Assembly (NCBI GenBank): GCA_965240365.1
Contig: OZ251218.1
Span: 1,302,001-1,366,000 of the forward strand
Reading direction: 5' to 3'
Source of the DNA: G965240365 sp965240365
Lineage (GTDB): Bacteria; Pseudomonadota; Gammaproteobacteria; Eutrophobiales; Eutrophobiaceae
Length of the DNA: 64,000 bases
The notes under the pieces were generated by a model, which saw nothing but the letters and a program-made list of their open reading frames with translations, searched no databases and had not been told where the DNA came from. Both the position numbers and the translations under genes were made by a program. This document shows, in pieces, positions 1-7,657 of the stretch; the stretch's first letter is position 1; each line of letters begins with the position of its first letter.

Positions 1-300
1 CGCCATCAGCAGGTATTCGCCCGCCAGTTCGAGCCGCAGGATGTCCATCAATTCGATATAGCCCATGTATTGCTCGGTAATTTTGGCCAGCGGGATATCG
101 AGAATGTCAATGTTCTGGCGCTTGATCAGATAGAGCAGCAGATCCAGCGGCCCCTCGAACGCCTCCAGAAAGACCTCCAGCGCATCCGGCGGAATATACA
201 GATCCCTGGGCAGTTCCGTGACCGGCAGGCCCCGGACAATGGCCAGCGGCGGGGCGGGCGGGCCGGCCGCGACGCCGGCCGTTTCATTTTCCACGTTCAT
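1..300 (-). CDS. scpA: Segregation and condensation protein A (partial, runs off window start)
   Basis: The first 100 residues are visible; the rest lies beyond base 1. ScpA is the kleisin that bridges the Smc ATPase heads, together with ScpB, in chromosome condensation and segregation. The kleisin N-terminal signature FEGPLDLLLYLIK followed by DILDIPLAKITEQYM is clear from about residue 48. The first 45 residues are a poorly conserved, Ala/Pro-rich lead that many proteobacterial ScpA proteins have. The ATG is at 298-300, only 12 bases after the trpS stop, so the two genes are probably co-transcribed from the trpS side. This trpS-scpA arrangement is common in gammaproteobacteria. Confidence 0.9.
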   Translation of the reverse strand, partial: MNVENETAGVAAGPPAPPLAIVRGLPVTELPRDLYIPPDALEVFLEAFEGPLDLLLYLIKRQNIDILDIPLAKITEQYMGYIELMDILRLELAGEYLLMA

Positions 301-312
301 CGGGCGCGGCCG

Positions 313-1524
313 CTAACGGTGGTTAAGGCCCATGGCCGCCCGCACCTCTTCCAGGGTCTCGCGGGCGACACCGCGCGCGGCCTCACAGCCGTCGGTGATA
401 ATCCCGCGCACGGTTTCCTTGTCTTGTTCATATTCCAGCGCGCGCTCCCGGATCGGCGCCTGTTCCTTTAACACGGCCTCGATCAGCGGTTTTTTGCAGT
501 CCACACAACCAATCCCGGCCGAGGTACAGCCGGCCATGACCCAGTCTTTGAGGTCGGCATCGGAGTATACCTGATGCAGCGCCCAAACCGGACATTTGTC
601 CGGCTCGCCCGGGTCATTGCGGCGGATGCGGGCCGGGTCGGTCGGCATGGTGCGGATTTTATCCTCCACCACGCTCGGGTTTTCGCGCAGGGCGATGGTG
701 TTGCCATAGGATTTCGACATCTTTTGCCCGTCCAGCCCCGGCATCTTTGAGGCCGGGGTCAACAGCGCCCGCGGTTCCGGGAAAATGGCCTTGCCGGCCC
801 CGTCCAGATAACCCGACAGCCGCTCACGGTCGCCGATGCTGATATTTTGCTGTGATTCCAGCAGGGCGCGGGCCTTTTCCAGCGCCGGGGTTTCGCCTTG
901 TTCCTGATAATTGCGGCGCAACTGATGATAGAGGCGCGCGTTTTTTTTGCCCATCTTTTTTATCGCCGCCTCAACCCTGGCCTCAAAGCCCGGCTCGCGC
1001 CCGTACAGATGATTAAAGCGGCGCACCACTTCGCGCGCCAGTTCGACATGAGACACCTGATCTTCACCCACCGGCACATAGCCGGCCTTGTAGATGATAA
1101 TGTCCGCGGTCTGTAACAGCGGATAACCCAGAAAGCCATAGGTCGTCAAGTCCTTGCTGCTCAGTTTCTCCTGTTGATCCTTGTAGCTCGGCACCCGCTC
1201 CAGCCAGCTTAGCGGGGTGCTCATGGATAACAGCAGATGCAACTCGGCGTGTTCCGGCACCCGGGACTGGATAAAGAGCCTGGCCGCGCCGGGGTTTATG
1301 CCGACCGCCAGCCAGTCGATGATCATATCCCAGACGCTTTTCTCAATGCTCGAAGGCTGCTCATACTCGGTGGTCAGGGCATGCCAGTCGGCGACAAAAA
1401 AGAAGCACTCGTATTCCTGCTGCAACGCCAGCCAGTTTTTGAGCACGCCATGATAATGGCCCAGATGCAAACGGCCCGTGGGGCGCATGCCCGACAGCAC
1501 CCGTTGCTTAACAGTTGAAGGCAA
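313..1524 (-). CDS. trpS: Tryptophanyl-tRNA synthetase
   Basis: Class I aminoacyl-tRNA synthetase that charges tRNA-Trp with tryptophan using ATP. The class I HIGH-type motif is HLGH at residues 20-23 within PTGRLHLGHYHG, and the KMSKS loop is at 268-272. The Rossmann-fold residues between them (DWHALTTEYE, YPLLQTADI, VGEDQVSHVELAR) are typical of TrpRS. At 403 residues it is longer than the 330-residue Bacillus/E. coli form and matches the longer proteobacterial type, which carries an insertion before KMSKS. It heads a minus-strand operon with scpA. The upstream gap to yciB (1525-1681) must hold divergent promoters, but I see no convincing pair of boxes. Confidence 0.95.
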   Translation of the reverse strand: MPSTVKQRVLSGMRPTGRLHLGHYHGVLKNWLALQQEYECFFFVADWHALTTEYEQPSSIEKSVWDMIIDWLAVGINPGAARLFIQSRVPEHAELHLLLSMSTPLSWLERVPSYKDQQEKLSSKDLTTYGFLGYPLLQTADIIIYKAGYVPVGEDQVSHVELAREVVRRFNHLYGREPGFEARVEAAIKKMGKKNARLYHQLRRNYQEQGETPALEKARALLESQQNISIGDRERLSGYLDGAGKAIFPEPRALLTPASKMPGLDGQKMSKSYGNTIALRENPSVVEDKIRTMPTDPARIRRNDPGEPDKCPVWALHQVYSDADLKDWVMAGCTSAGIGCVDCKKPLIEAVLKEQAPIRERALEYEQDKETVRGIITDGCEAARGVARETLEEVRAAMGLNHR

Positions 1525-1681
1525 GCAGCGCTCTCCCGTGGTGATTTTTCAGAATATGAAATATGTAATGTGTCAAGCCGGCCAGTAAATGACCGGACGA
1601 GGCGCGGATTATACCCTATCTGTGCTGTCCGATTGATTTTTGGGTTAGAATGACGGTCTTGCTCATTCAAAACACGGACTT

Positions 1682-2266
1682 ATGAAATTTCTGTTTGATT
1701 TTTTCCCCCTGCTGGCGTTTTTCGTGGCGTTTTATCTGCCGGAAGACCGGGAACAGGGCATTTACCTAGCCACGGCCACCATTATGGTCGCCACCTTTAT
1801 ACAGATCGCCGCCTACTGGCTGCTCTACAGAAAGTTTGAAAAGATGCACCTGATCACCTTTGCGGTGGTGCTGGTCTTCGGCGCGCTGACCATCTATCTG
1901 CAGGACGAGCGCTTTATCAAATGGAAGCCCACGATCGTGAACTGGTGTTTTGCGCTGGCCTTCATCGGCAGCCATTTTATCGGTGACAAGACCCTGTTTC
2001 AGCGCATGATCAACATGGCGGATAACAAGCTGGTCTTGCCGGCCGGGGTCTGGAAAAGGGTCAATATCAGTTGGGCCTGTTTTTTTGTTTTTCTCGGCTT
2101 CGTCAATCTGTACGTGGCTTACAACTTTGACACCGAATTCTGGGTCAACTTCAAGGCCTGGGGCATGACACTCATCAATATTATTTTCCTGGCCGGTGTC
2201 TGTGTCTATATGTACAAATATATCAAGCAGGCCGAAGAGAGCGTTTCAGAAGGAAACTCTGATTAA
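1682..2266 (+). CDS. yciB: Inner-membrane septation protein A (YciB/IspZ family)
   Basis: A 194-residue protein with five to six hydrophobic segments. The YciB signature is present: KFLFDFFPLLAFF at the N-terminus, a central stretch around KWKPTIVNW, and GDKTLFQRMI. YciB is an inner-membrane protein linked to cell-envelope synthesis and septation; its exact activity is not settled. The downstream YciI gene is a frequent neighbour. Oddly, the last residues (GNSD) and the stop codon lie inside the copy of the 149-bp five-stem repeat that starts at 2252, so the natural C-terminus was probably altered by the repeat. Confidence 0.92.
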   Translation: MKFLFDFFPLLAFFVAFYLPEDREQGIYLATATIMVATFIQIAAYWLLYRKFEKMHLITFAVVLVFGALTIYLQDERFIKWKPTIVNWCFALAFIGSHFIGDKTLFQRMINMADNKLVLPAGVWKRVNISWACFFVFLGFVNLYVAYNFDTEFWVNFKAWGMTLINIIFLAGVCVYMYKYIKQAEESVSEGNSD

Positions 2267-2419
2267 ATCAGAGTTTCCTGCGGTACAGGGACCTGCCTGC
2301 TGCAGGCAGGCGTACCGCCAAAATCAATGACTCAAGTCATTGATTTTGAAGCAGGGTGAAAATCGCATTTTCGCCTTGCGTGCTCTGAGAAGTCCTGGAT
2401 GGACTTATTCAGAGCTTCC
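2252..2419 (+). repeat. Five-stem dispersed repeat, copy A1 (carries a 19-bp palindrome insertion)
   Basis: This is one of four full copies of a 149-bp element (others at 27107-27255, 32821-32969 and 53785-53933). It folds into five consecutive perfect or near-perfect hairpins. This copy is 168 bp because a 19-bp palindrome (CCTGCCTGCTGCAGGCAGG, 2292-2310) sits in the loop of the stem whose arms read GGTAC/GTACC. The same 19-bp palindrome type occurs alone elsewhere. The orientation matches copy A3 and is opposite to A2 and A4. It overlaps the yciB stop codon. Confidence 0.85.
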
Positions 2420-2459
2420 AAGAAAAACAGGCCCGAAAACCGGTCAAAGAGGTGACAAC

Positions 2460-2756
2460 ATGTATTACGCGATTATCAGTGAAGACGTTGCGGACAGTCT
2501 TGAAAAACGCAAGGGCGCGCGCCCTGGACATATCGCCCGCCTGCAGGCCCTGCGCGATCAGGGCCGCTTGTTGACGGCCGGGCCGCACCCGCGGATCGAC
2601 AACGAGGAACCCGGGCCCAACGGTTTCAGCGGCAGCCTGATCATCGCCGAATTCGATTCGCTGGACGCGGCCCGGGACTGGGCCGATGCGGACCCGTACT
2701 GTGCGGCCGGCGTTTATCAAAACGTCATCGTGAAACCCTATAAAAAGGTATTCTGA
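2460..2756 (+). CDS. YciI family protein
   Basis: A 98-residue dimeric alpha/beta-barrel protein. The YciI fold features are visible: MYYAIISEDVADS strand, the RPGHIARLQALRDQGRLLTAGPHP stretch holding the conserved His, and DPYCAAGVYQNVIVKPYKKVF at the end. I chose the ATG at 2460 because it is preceded by AGAGGTG and matches the family start. An upstream in-frame ATG at 2340 would translate the five-stem repeat and is rejected. The family is related to muconolactone isomerases, but most members have no proven substrate. The stop overlaps the BolA start by one base (TGATG), so the two are translationally coupled. Confidence 0.88.
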   Translation: MYYAIISEDVADSLEKRKGARPGHIARLQALRDQGRLLTAGPHPRIDNEEPGPNGFSGSLIIAEFDSLDAARDWADADPYCAAGVYQNVIVKPYKKVF

Positions 2757-3019
2757 TGGATCGCGTCAAGGCCATCCGCGCGCGCCTGGACGCGGCCCTG
2801 CAACCCTCGCGGCTGGATATCATTGATGAATCGGATCAGCACATCGGTCACAGCGGGCACGGCGGCGCGGGCCATTTCAGGCTGCGGATCGTGTCGGAAA
2901 AATTCAACTATCAAAGCATGATCCTGCGCCACCGGATGGTTTATGAGGCGCTGGCGGATCTCATGCCGAATGAGATTCATGCGCTCAGCATCGACGCGCG
3001 CTCGGCCCATGAAGCCTGA
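2756..3019 (+). CDS. BolA family protein
   Basis: An 87-residue BolA-type protein. The class fold is recognisable: the N-terminal helix DRVKAIRARLDAAL, the ESDQHIGHSGHGG loop, then FNYQSMILRHRMVYEALADLM and EIHALSI. BolA proteins pair with monothiol glutaredoxins in Fe-S cluster trafficking, and some act as stress transcription factors. The conserved H residues in the loop and the RHRMVYEAL helix are present. It sits between the YciI gene (1-base overlap) and the dam-type gene (11-base overlap). The YciI-BolA pairing is common in proteobacteria; the methylase overlap is not. Confidence 0.92.
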   Translation: MDRVKAIRARLDAALQPSRLDIIDESDQHIGHSGHGGAGHFRLRIVSEKFNYQSMILRHRMVYEALADLMPNEIHALSIDARSAHEA

Positions 3020-3809
3020 CGGTCAGGGCCTGAAACCGCCGGTAAAATATCCGGGCGGCAAGCGTTTTCTGGTCCCCGCCGTCCGGGCATTATGGTTAAA
3101 AAGCAAAACCGAGCGGCTGGTGGAGCCGTTCTCCGGCGGACTCTCTATCTCGCTGGGGATCCAGCCCGACAAGGCGCTATTGAATGATCGCAATCCGCAT
3201 GTGATCAATTTTTATAAATATATAAAGAAAGGGCTGAAGATTGATCTGGCCATGAAAAATGATGAAGGCTTTTACTACAAAAGAAGGGAAGAATTCAACG
3301 GCCTCATCAAAAGAAAGAAGATTAATACGGAAAAATCCGCCTGTCTTTTCTACTACCTCAACCGCACCGGTTATAACGGTCTGGTCAGGTTCAACAAATC
3401 CGGTTTCTACAATGTCCCTTTCGGGCGCTATGCCAATATCAATTACAAGACCGATTTCAGGGAGTATGTGCCGGTGATGAAAAACTGGCGCTTCAGATCG
3501 GCGGACTTCAGCGCGCTGGACATCAAAGCCTCCGATTTCCTCTATGTTGACCCGCCCTATGATGTGGAATTCCGGTCTTATTCAATGAATGAATTCAAAT
3601 GGGCGGACCAGGAGCGGCTGGTTGACTGGCTGGCCGACAAAACCTGTCCCGTGGTGGTCTCCAATCAGGCCACGAAACGCATAATAGCGCTATACAAGGA
3701 AAACAATTTCAGGCTGCGCTATATCCGTGCGCCGAGGATGATAAGCTGCAACGGGGACCGGGCGCCTGCAAAAGAGGTCCTGGCGGTGAAAAATCTGGCG
3801 GGCCGATGA
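3009..3809 (+). CDS. D12-class N6-adenine DNA methyltransferase (Dam-like)
   Basis: A 266-residue DNA adenine methylase of the alpha (D12/Dam) class. Motif I-like KYPGGKRFL is at residues 13-21, followed by the FSGGLSISL region that binds S-adenosylmethionine. The catalytic DPPY is at 181-184. It transfers a methyl group to adenine N6, probably at GATC if it is a true Dam, but the target cannot be read from sequence. I chose the ATG at 3009 because longer versions only read through BolA in another frame. It overlaps bolA by 11 bases. No cognate restriction gene lies nearby, so it looks like a solitary methylase. The middle (DEGFYYKRREEFNGLIKRKK) is more AT-rich than its neighbours, which suggests transfer. 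Confidence 0.88.
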   Translation: MKPDGQGLKPPVKYPGGKRFLVPAVRALWLKSKTERLVEPFSGGLSISLGIQPDKALLNDRNPHVINFYKYIKKGLKIDLAMKNDEGFYYKRREEFNGLIKRKKINTEKSACLFYYLNRTGYNGLVRFNKSGFYNVPFGRYANINYKTDFREYVPVMKNWRFRSADFSALDIKASDFLYVDPPYDVEFRSYSMNEFKWADQERLVDWLADKTCPVVVSNQATKRIIALYKENNFRLRYIRAPRMISCNGDRAPAKEVLAVKNLAGR

Positions 3810-3844
3810 AAAAACCCGCAGGACGGTCAAGGCCGGATAAGGCA

Positions 3845-3943
3845 GGGTCACCTCATCTAAATTGCTAACATAGCGGGCAATATGAGCGATACTAACGATA
3901 CCGTGGCCAGGATAGCTGACACCTTATTTTAGATGAGGTGGCC
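3845..3943 (+). mobile_element. 99-bp MITE-like element, copy B1
   Basis: Bounded by inverted repeats GGGTCACCTCATCTAAA and its complement (one mismatch, GGCC at the right end). The interior holds a conserved run around CGATACTAACGATACCGTGG. Intact copies also lie at 24148-24246 and 46751-46850 in the opposite orientation. There is no coding capacity. Length and ends are constant, as expected of a non-autonomous element moved in trans; no matching transposase is in the window. Confidence 0.8.
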
Positions 3944-4455
3944 TTGCATGCCCGCTAAAGCCCTGCCTGTTGCAGACAAACAGGATAACGGAAAGCCAAA
4001 ACAACACCCCGGCGTCATTCCAGCGAAAGCTGGAATCCAAGAGGGCGGGCCGGGATGTGATATAAGCGGCAGTCCTGCCTGATTGTCATTCCCGCCTGAG
4101 CGGGAATGTATTACATAAACCACTGGATTCCAGCTTTCGCTGGAATGACGATGGGGGCGATAGGCGCATTATGCGCAATACTAATGATACCGTGGCCAGG
4201 ATACCTGACGTTTTATTTTAGATGAGGTGACCCTCCCTATTCCGGCGAAAGCCGGAATCCAGGAAGGCAGGCCGGGATGTGAAATGAGCGACAGTTCTGT
4301 CTGATTGTCATTCCCGCCTGAGCGGGAATGTATGACATAAACCACTGGATTCCGGCCTTCGCCGGAATGACGGCGGGGGCGACAGGCGCATTATGAGCGA
4401 TACTAACGATACCGTGGCCAGAATAACTGACACCTTATTTTAGATAAGGCGACCC
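3944..4455. repeat. Tandem composite repeat cluster (REP-like palindromes plus partial B elements)
   Basis: This gene-free stretch holds two further units, each made of a REP-like block followed by the right-hand part of a B element (about 4164-4233 and 4386-4455). The REP-like block contains a palindrome of the form CATTCC-GCGAAAGC-GGAATCC, then CATTCCCGCCTGAGCGGGAATG, then a second copy of the first palindrome in reverse. The same block flanked by B ends recurs at 46495-46850 in reverse, so it appears to be one composite unit. Confidence 0.75.
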
Positions 4456-4508
4456 TGCCGGATAAAGCGGCTTGCATTGGCGCCTGCCTTAGACCATAGT
4501 CGAATATC

Positions 4509-4545
4509 GGCCGCCCGGCTCGGGGCGTAGACTGGCGGCTTTTTT
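4509..4545 (+). terminator. Terminator-like hairpin upstream of the symporter operon
   Basis: GCCGCC (4510-4515) can pair with GGCGGC (4534-4539), which is followed by six T. The stem is only 6 bp with an 18-base loop. It lies just before the DUF4212 gene and could end transcription from the repeat region or act as a leader attenuator. Confidence 0.35.
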
Positions 4546-4570
4546 AATAATAATAGAGAGGAGAAGGGCC

Positions 4571-4828
4571 ATGAAAAACCATGTGGGGGCCTATTGGAAG
4601 GCCAATATCAGCCTGATCATCAAGCTGCTTGTGATCTGGTTTACCGTGCCGTTTCTGGGCGGTATCGTGTTTGTGGATGTGCTGAACGCCATCTCGCTCG
4701 GCGGCTATCCGCTGGGCTTCTGGATCGCCCAGCAAGGCTCCATTTACCTGTTTGTCGTGCTGATTTTCTACTACGCCAAAAAGATGGCGGACCTGGACGA
4801 GCAGTTTGATGAGGAGGAAGGATCATGA
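4571..4828 (+). CDS. DUF4212 small subunit of sodium/solute symporter
   Basis: An 85-residue protein with two transmembrane helices (residues about 14-36 and 52-72). It matches the DUF4212 family: HVGAYWKANISLIIKLLVIW at the start, the LGGYPLGFWIAQQGSI junction, and FYYAKKMADLDEQF at the end. Members are almost always encoded directly upstream of a VC_2705-type sodium:solute symporter and are thought to be its small subunit. GAGGAGAAGG precedes the ATG as a strong ribosome-binding site. The stop overlaps the next start (ATGA), so the pair is translationally coupled. Confidence 0.92.
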   Translation: MKNHVGAYWKANISLIIKLLVIWFTVPFLGGIVFVDVLNAISLGGYPLGFWIAQQGSIYLFVVLIFYYAKKMADLDEQFDEEEGS

Positions 4829-6558
4829 GCCTGCAAGTGCTGACCTATCTGGTGGTGGGATCCACCTTCGCGCTCTATATCGGCATCGCCATCTGGGCCC
4901 GGGCCGGATCAACCCGCGATTTTTATGTGGCCGGCGGCGGCGTGCATCCGGTATCCAATGGCATGGCGACCGCGGCCGACTGGATGTCGGCGGCGTCCTT
5001 CATCTCCATGGCCGGTCTGATCGGATTTTCCTATCAGGGTTACGGCGGCTCGGTATTTCTGCTCGGCTGGACCGGCGGCTATGTGCTGCTGGCCATGTGC
5101 CTCGCGCCCTATCTCAGAAAATCAGGCAAGTTTACGGTGCCCGAATTCGTCGGCAACCGCTACTATTCCAATGTGGCCCGGATCGTGGCCGTGGTCTGTC
5201 TGATTATCGCCTCCGTGACCTACGTCATCGGCCAGATGAAGGGCATCGGCGTGGCCTTCAGCCGCTTTCTGGAGACCACCTATGAGACCGGCCTGAACGT
5301 GGGCATGCTGATCGTGTTTGTGTATGCGGTCCTCGGCGGCATGAAGGGCATCACCTATACCCAGATCGCGCAGTATGTGGTGCTGATCTTTGCCTATACC
5401 ATTCCCGCCGTCTTCATTTCCCTGAATCTGACCGGCAATCCGCTGCCGCAACTGGGACTCGGCAGCACCCTGGCCGATGGCACCTATGTGCTGGACAAGC
5501 TGAACCAGACCGTGACCGAACTCGGCTTTGCCGAATATACGACCGCGATCCGGGGCAGCACCCTTAATATGTTCTTCTATACCATGAGTCTGATGATCGG
5601 CACGGCCGGGCTGCCGCATGTGATCATCCGCTTCTTCACGGTGCCGAGCGTCAAAGACGCGCGCCGCTCCGCGGGCTGGGCGCTGCTGTTTATCGCCATC
5701 CTCTACACCACCGCCCCGGCGGTCGCGGGCATGGCGCGCCTGAACCTGATGAGCACCATTGAACCAACGCCGGGCAATTATCTGAAATATGACGAACGGC
5801 CGGAATGGTTCAAGAACTGGGAAACCACGGGTCTGCTCAAATACGAAGACAAAAACGGCGACGGCCGCATCCAGTACAGCGCCGACAAGGAGCGCAACGA
5901 AATGGTCATGATCGACAACGATATCCTGGTGCTGGCCAACCCCGAGATCGCCGGCCTGCCCAACTGGGTGATCGCGCTGGTGGCCGCGGGCGGCCTCGCG
6001 GCGGCGCTCTCGACCGCGGCCGGGCTGCTGCTGGCGATCTCATCGGCCATATCGCACGACCTGCTGAAAGGGGTTTTCTGGCCGAATATCTCCGAGCGCG
6101 GGGAATTGCTGGCCTCAAGGATCGCGATGGCCTTTACCGTGCTGCTGGCCGGCTACCTGGGCTATTATCCGCCCGACTTCGCGGCCGGGACGGTGGCGCT
6201 GGCCTTTGGGCTGGCGGCGTCCTCGATCTTCCCGGCGCTGGTGATGGGCATTTTCTACAAGCGCATGAACACCCAGGGGGCCGTGGCCGGGATGCTGGCC
6301 GGTATCGGCGTGACGCTGTTCTACGTGTTCCAGCACAAGGGCATCATGTTTATCGAGGGCACGGCGTTTCTGGGCGATATGGACAAGGACTGGTTCTTCG
6401 GCATTGAGCCCAATGCGTTCGGGGCCATCGGCGCGCTGGTCAACTTTGCCGTGGCCATCGCGGTGGCCCGGATCACGGCCGCGCCGCCCAGGGAAATCGA
6501 GGAATTCGTTGATGACATCCGCTCGCCCCACGGCGCGGGCTCGGCCGTAAGCCACTAA
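4825..6558 (+). CDS. Sodium:solute symporter, VC_2705/ActP-like subfamily
   Basis: A 577-residue member of the sodium:solute symporter superfamily with about 13 transmembrane helices. The N-terminal core reads DFYVAGGGVHPVSNGMATAADWMSAASFISMAG, the usual ion/substrate-binding start of ActP-like carriers. The family probably imports small organic acids such as acetate; the exact substrate is unknown. A hydrophilic insert at about residues 315-375 carries an EF-hand-like loop DKNGDGRIQYSA (342-353) that lacks the last acidic ligand. The insert is characteristic of this subfamily. The gene overlaps the DUF4212 gene by four bases and is followed by a strong terminator. Confidence 0.9.
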   Translation: MSLQVLTYLVVGSTFALYIGIAIWARAGSTRDFYVAGGGVHPVSNGMATAADWMSAASFISMAGLIGFSYQGYGGSVFLLGWTGGYVLLAMCLAPYLRKSGKFTVPEFVGNRYYSNVARIVAVVCLIIASVTYVIGQMKGIGVAFSRFLETTYETGLNVGMLIVFVYAVLGGMKGITYTQIAQYVVLIFAYTIPAVFISLNLTGNPLPQLGLGSTLADGTYVLDKLNQTVTELGFAEYTTAIRGSTLNMFFYTMSLMIGTAGLPHVIIRFFTVPSVKDARRSAGWALLFIAILYTTAPAVAGMARLNLMSTIEPTPGNYLKYDERPEWFKNWETTGLLKYEDKNGDGRIQYSADKERNEMVMIDNDILVLANPEIAGLPNWVIALVAAGGLAAALSTAAGLLLAISSAISHDLLKGVFWPNISERGELLASRIAMAFTVLLAGYLGYYPPDFAAGTVALAFGLAASSIFPALVMGIFYKRMNTQGAVAGMLAGIGVTLFYVFQHKGIMFIEGTAFLGDMDKDWFFGIEPNAFGAIGALVNFAVAIAVARITAAPPREIEEFVDDIRSPHGAGSAVSH

Positions 6559-6587
6559 GGGCACTGTTATTGACACGGCAATGAACT

Positions 6588-6616
6588 GCCCGCCCCCTCG
6601 GGGGCGGGTTTTTTCA
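6588..6616 (+). terminator. Rho-independent terminator of the symporter operon
   Basis: A GC-only stem (GCCCGCCCC with GGGGCGGG around a CTC-type loop) is followed by a run of six T. It sits 30 bases after the symporter stop. The following hypothetical gene starts immediately after it. Confidence 0.9.
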
Positions 6617-6620
6617 GCAA

Positions 6621-7121
6621 ATGCTGGAATTCTTTAAGAATAAACACGTTGTCACGGCGATGATCGTGGCCCCGCTACTGGCGGTCATCAGTTACCTTGC
6701 CGTGGATCGGCTGGTCGCGGAAAAGCCCCATGTCGCCCAAGAGGGCCATGCCTATCCGCTGATTGCAAGATCCGATTGCCGCTACACCAGCGGCCAATGC
6801 AGCCTGGAAAACGCCTCGTTTAAATCCACCCTGCGCTACGACCGGGCCGGCAGAATGCTCCGCCTCCAAAGTTCGCACGGGCTGCAAAATGCCACCATTG
6901 GCTTCGTCACGGCCAACGGCCGTGAAAACCCGCCGCAAGCCATGAGCGCCACGGACGCAAGCCGCCAATCATGGCGGCTGCCACTGCAAAGCGACATTAA
7001 CCCACAAGCCCTGGCCCGCATCGCGCTCAAGGCAAACAATGCCTATTACTTTGCCGAAACCCCCATGATCTTTATGGAATATGAAACGGGCTTTGGCAAG
7101 GATTTTCGCAAGAACCAGTGA
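6621..7121 (+). CDS. Hypothetical membrane-anchored protein
   Basis: I do not recognise this 166-residue protein. It has one N-terminal transmembrane helix (residues about 9-27, VVTAMIVAPLLAVISYLAV) and then a soluble, probably periplasmic domain. The domain has a pair of cysteines in SDCRYTSGQCSLEN, suggesting a disulfide, and a beta-rich pattern ending in YYFAETPMIFMEYETGFGK. The start lies only a few bases after the upstream terminator, so it probably relies on its own promoter or on read-through. Codon use matches its neighbours. Presence next to an ActP-like carrier may be coincidental. Confidence 0.65.
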   Translation: MLEFFKNKHVVTAMIVAPLLAVISYLAVDRLVAEKPHVAQEGHAYPLIARSDCRYTSGQCSLENASFKSTLRYDRAGRMLRLQSSHGLQNATIGFVTANGRENPPQAMSATDASRQSWRLPLQSDINPQALARIALKANNAYYFAETPMIFMEYETGFGKDFRKNQ

Positions 7122-7241
7122 AAATGATGATGACGGCTAGGAAAAAAATTGTAAGAAGCCAGCCACCGCCTTATATATGGCATTGCGGTAATAGCGCAAC
7201 CCACATAATAAACCATTGTGTTCCCGTCATCGGATTCTCTC

Positions 7242-7640
7242 CTACTCATTGATAAACCCATTGACAAAAAGACCATCAGCAGAGATCTTGCACCACGCGC
7301 TTTGTGTCAATTCCAAACCGAACGAGTTTTTAGCGGCAAACGACATAAAAACCTCGCGGCCGCCATCGCTCGCTGCTACCACTGTGCTTGTGCCATAGTC
7401 CAGTTTGAGAGTGCTCGGGTGGCGCGTTAAAACCAATATCCAGCGGCCGCAGGCGTCTCTTGCAGTCGCGTCTTTTTCGGCTTCGATTTTGCGGGCCTCC
7501 GCCTGCTCAGCTTTCCAGGCTTTGACTTCTTCGCTTTCTTTAGGGCTAAATATTAAGGCGGCAATAATGGAACAAACTAAAAAGGAGAAACTTAATATAT
7601 TAATCCAACGCTTATAATTAATTTTTGAGTTTGCATGCAT
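7242..7640 (-). CDS. Hypothetical protein with one transmembrane helix
   Basis: An unrecognised protein of 132 residues. The N-terminus has a single transmembrane helix (about 13-32), followed by a charged Lys/Glu/Ala-rich coiled-coil stretch (about 36-60), then a small C-terminal domain with two cysteines (DACGRWIL and SAWCKISADG). This layout resembles many phage and prophage lysis-module or accessory proteins, but I can assign no family. It starts 17 bases downstream of the S24 peptidase gene on the same strand and is likely in one transcript with it. GC content is lower than in the flanking housekeeping genes, consistent with transfer. Confidence 0.6.
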   Translation of the reverse strand: MHANSKINYKRWINILSFSFLVCSIIAALIFSPKESEEVKAWKAEQAEARKIEAEKDATARDACGRWILVLTRHPSTLKLDYGTSTVVAASDGGREVFMSFAAKNSFGLELTQSAWCKISADGLFVNGFINE

Positions 7641-7657
7641 AATTCTTTCCTCTTAAA

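Noticed and set aside
2340..2459. Upstream N-terminal extension of the YciI gene
   Set aside because: It translates the five-stem repeat; the ATG at 2460 has a good ribosome-binding site and matches the family.
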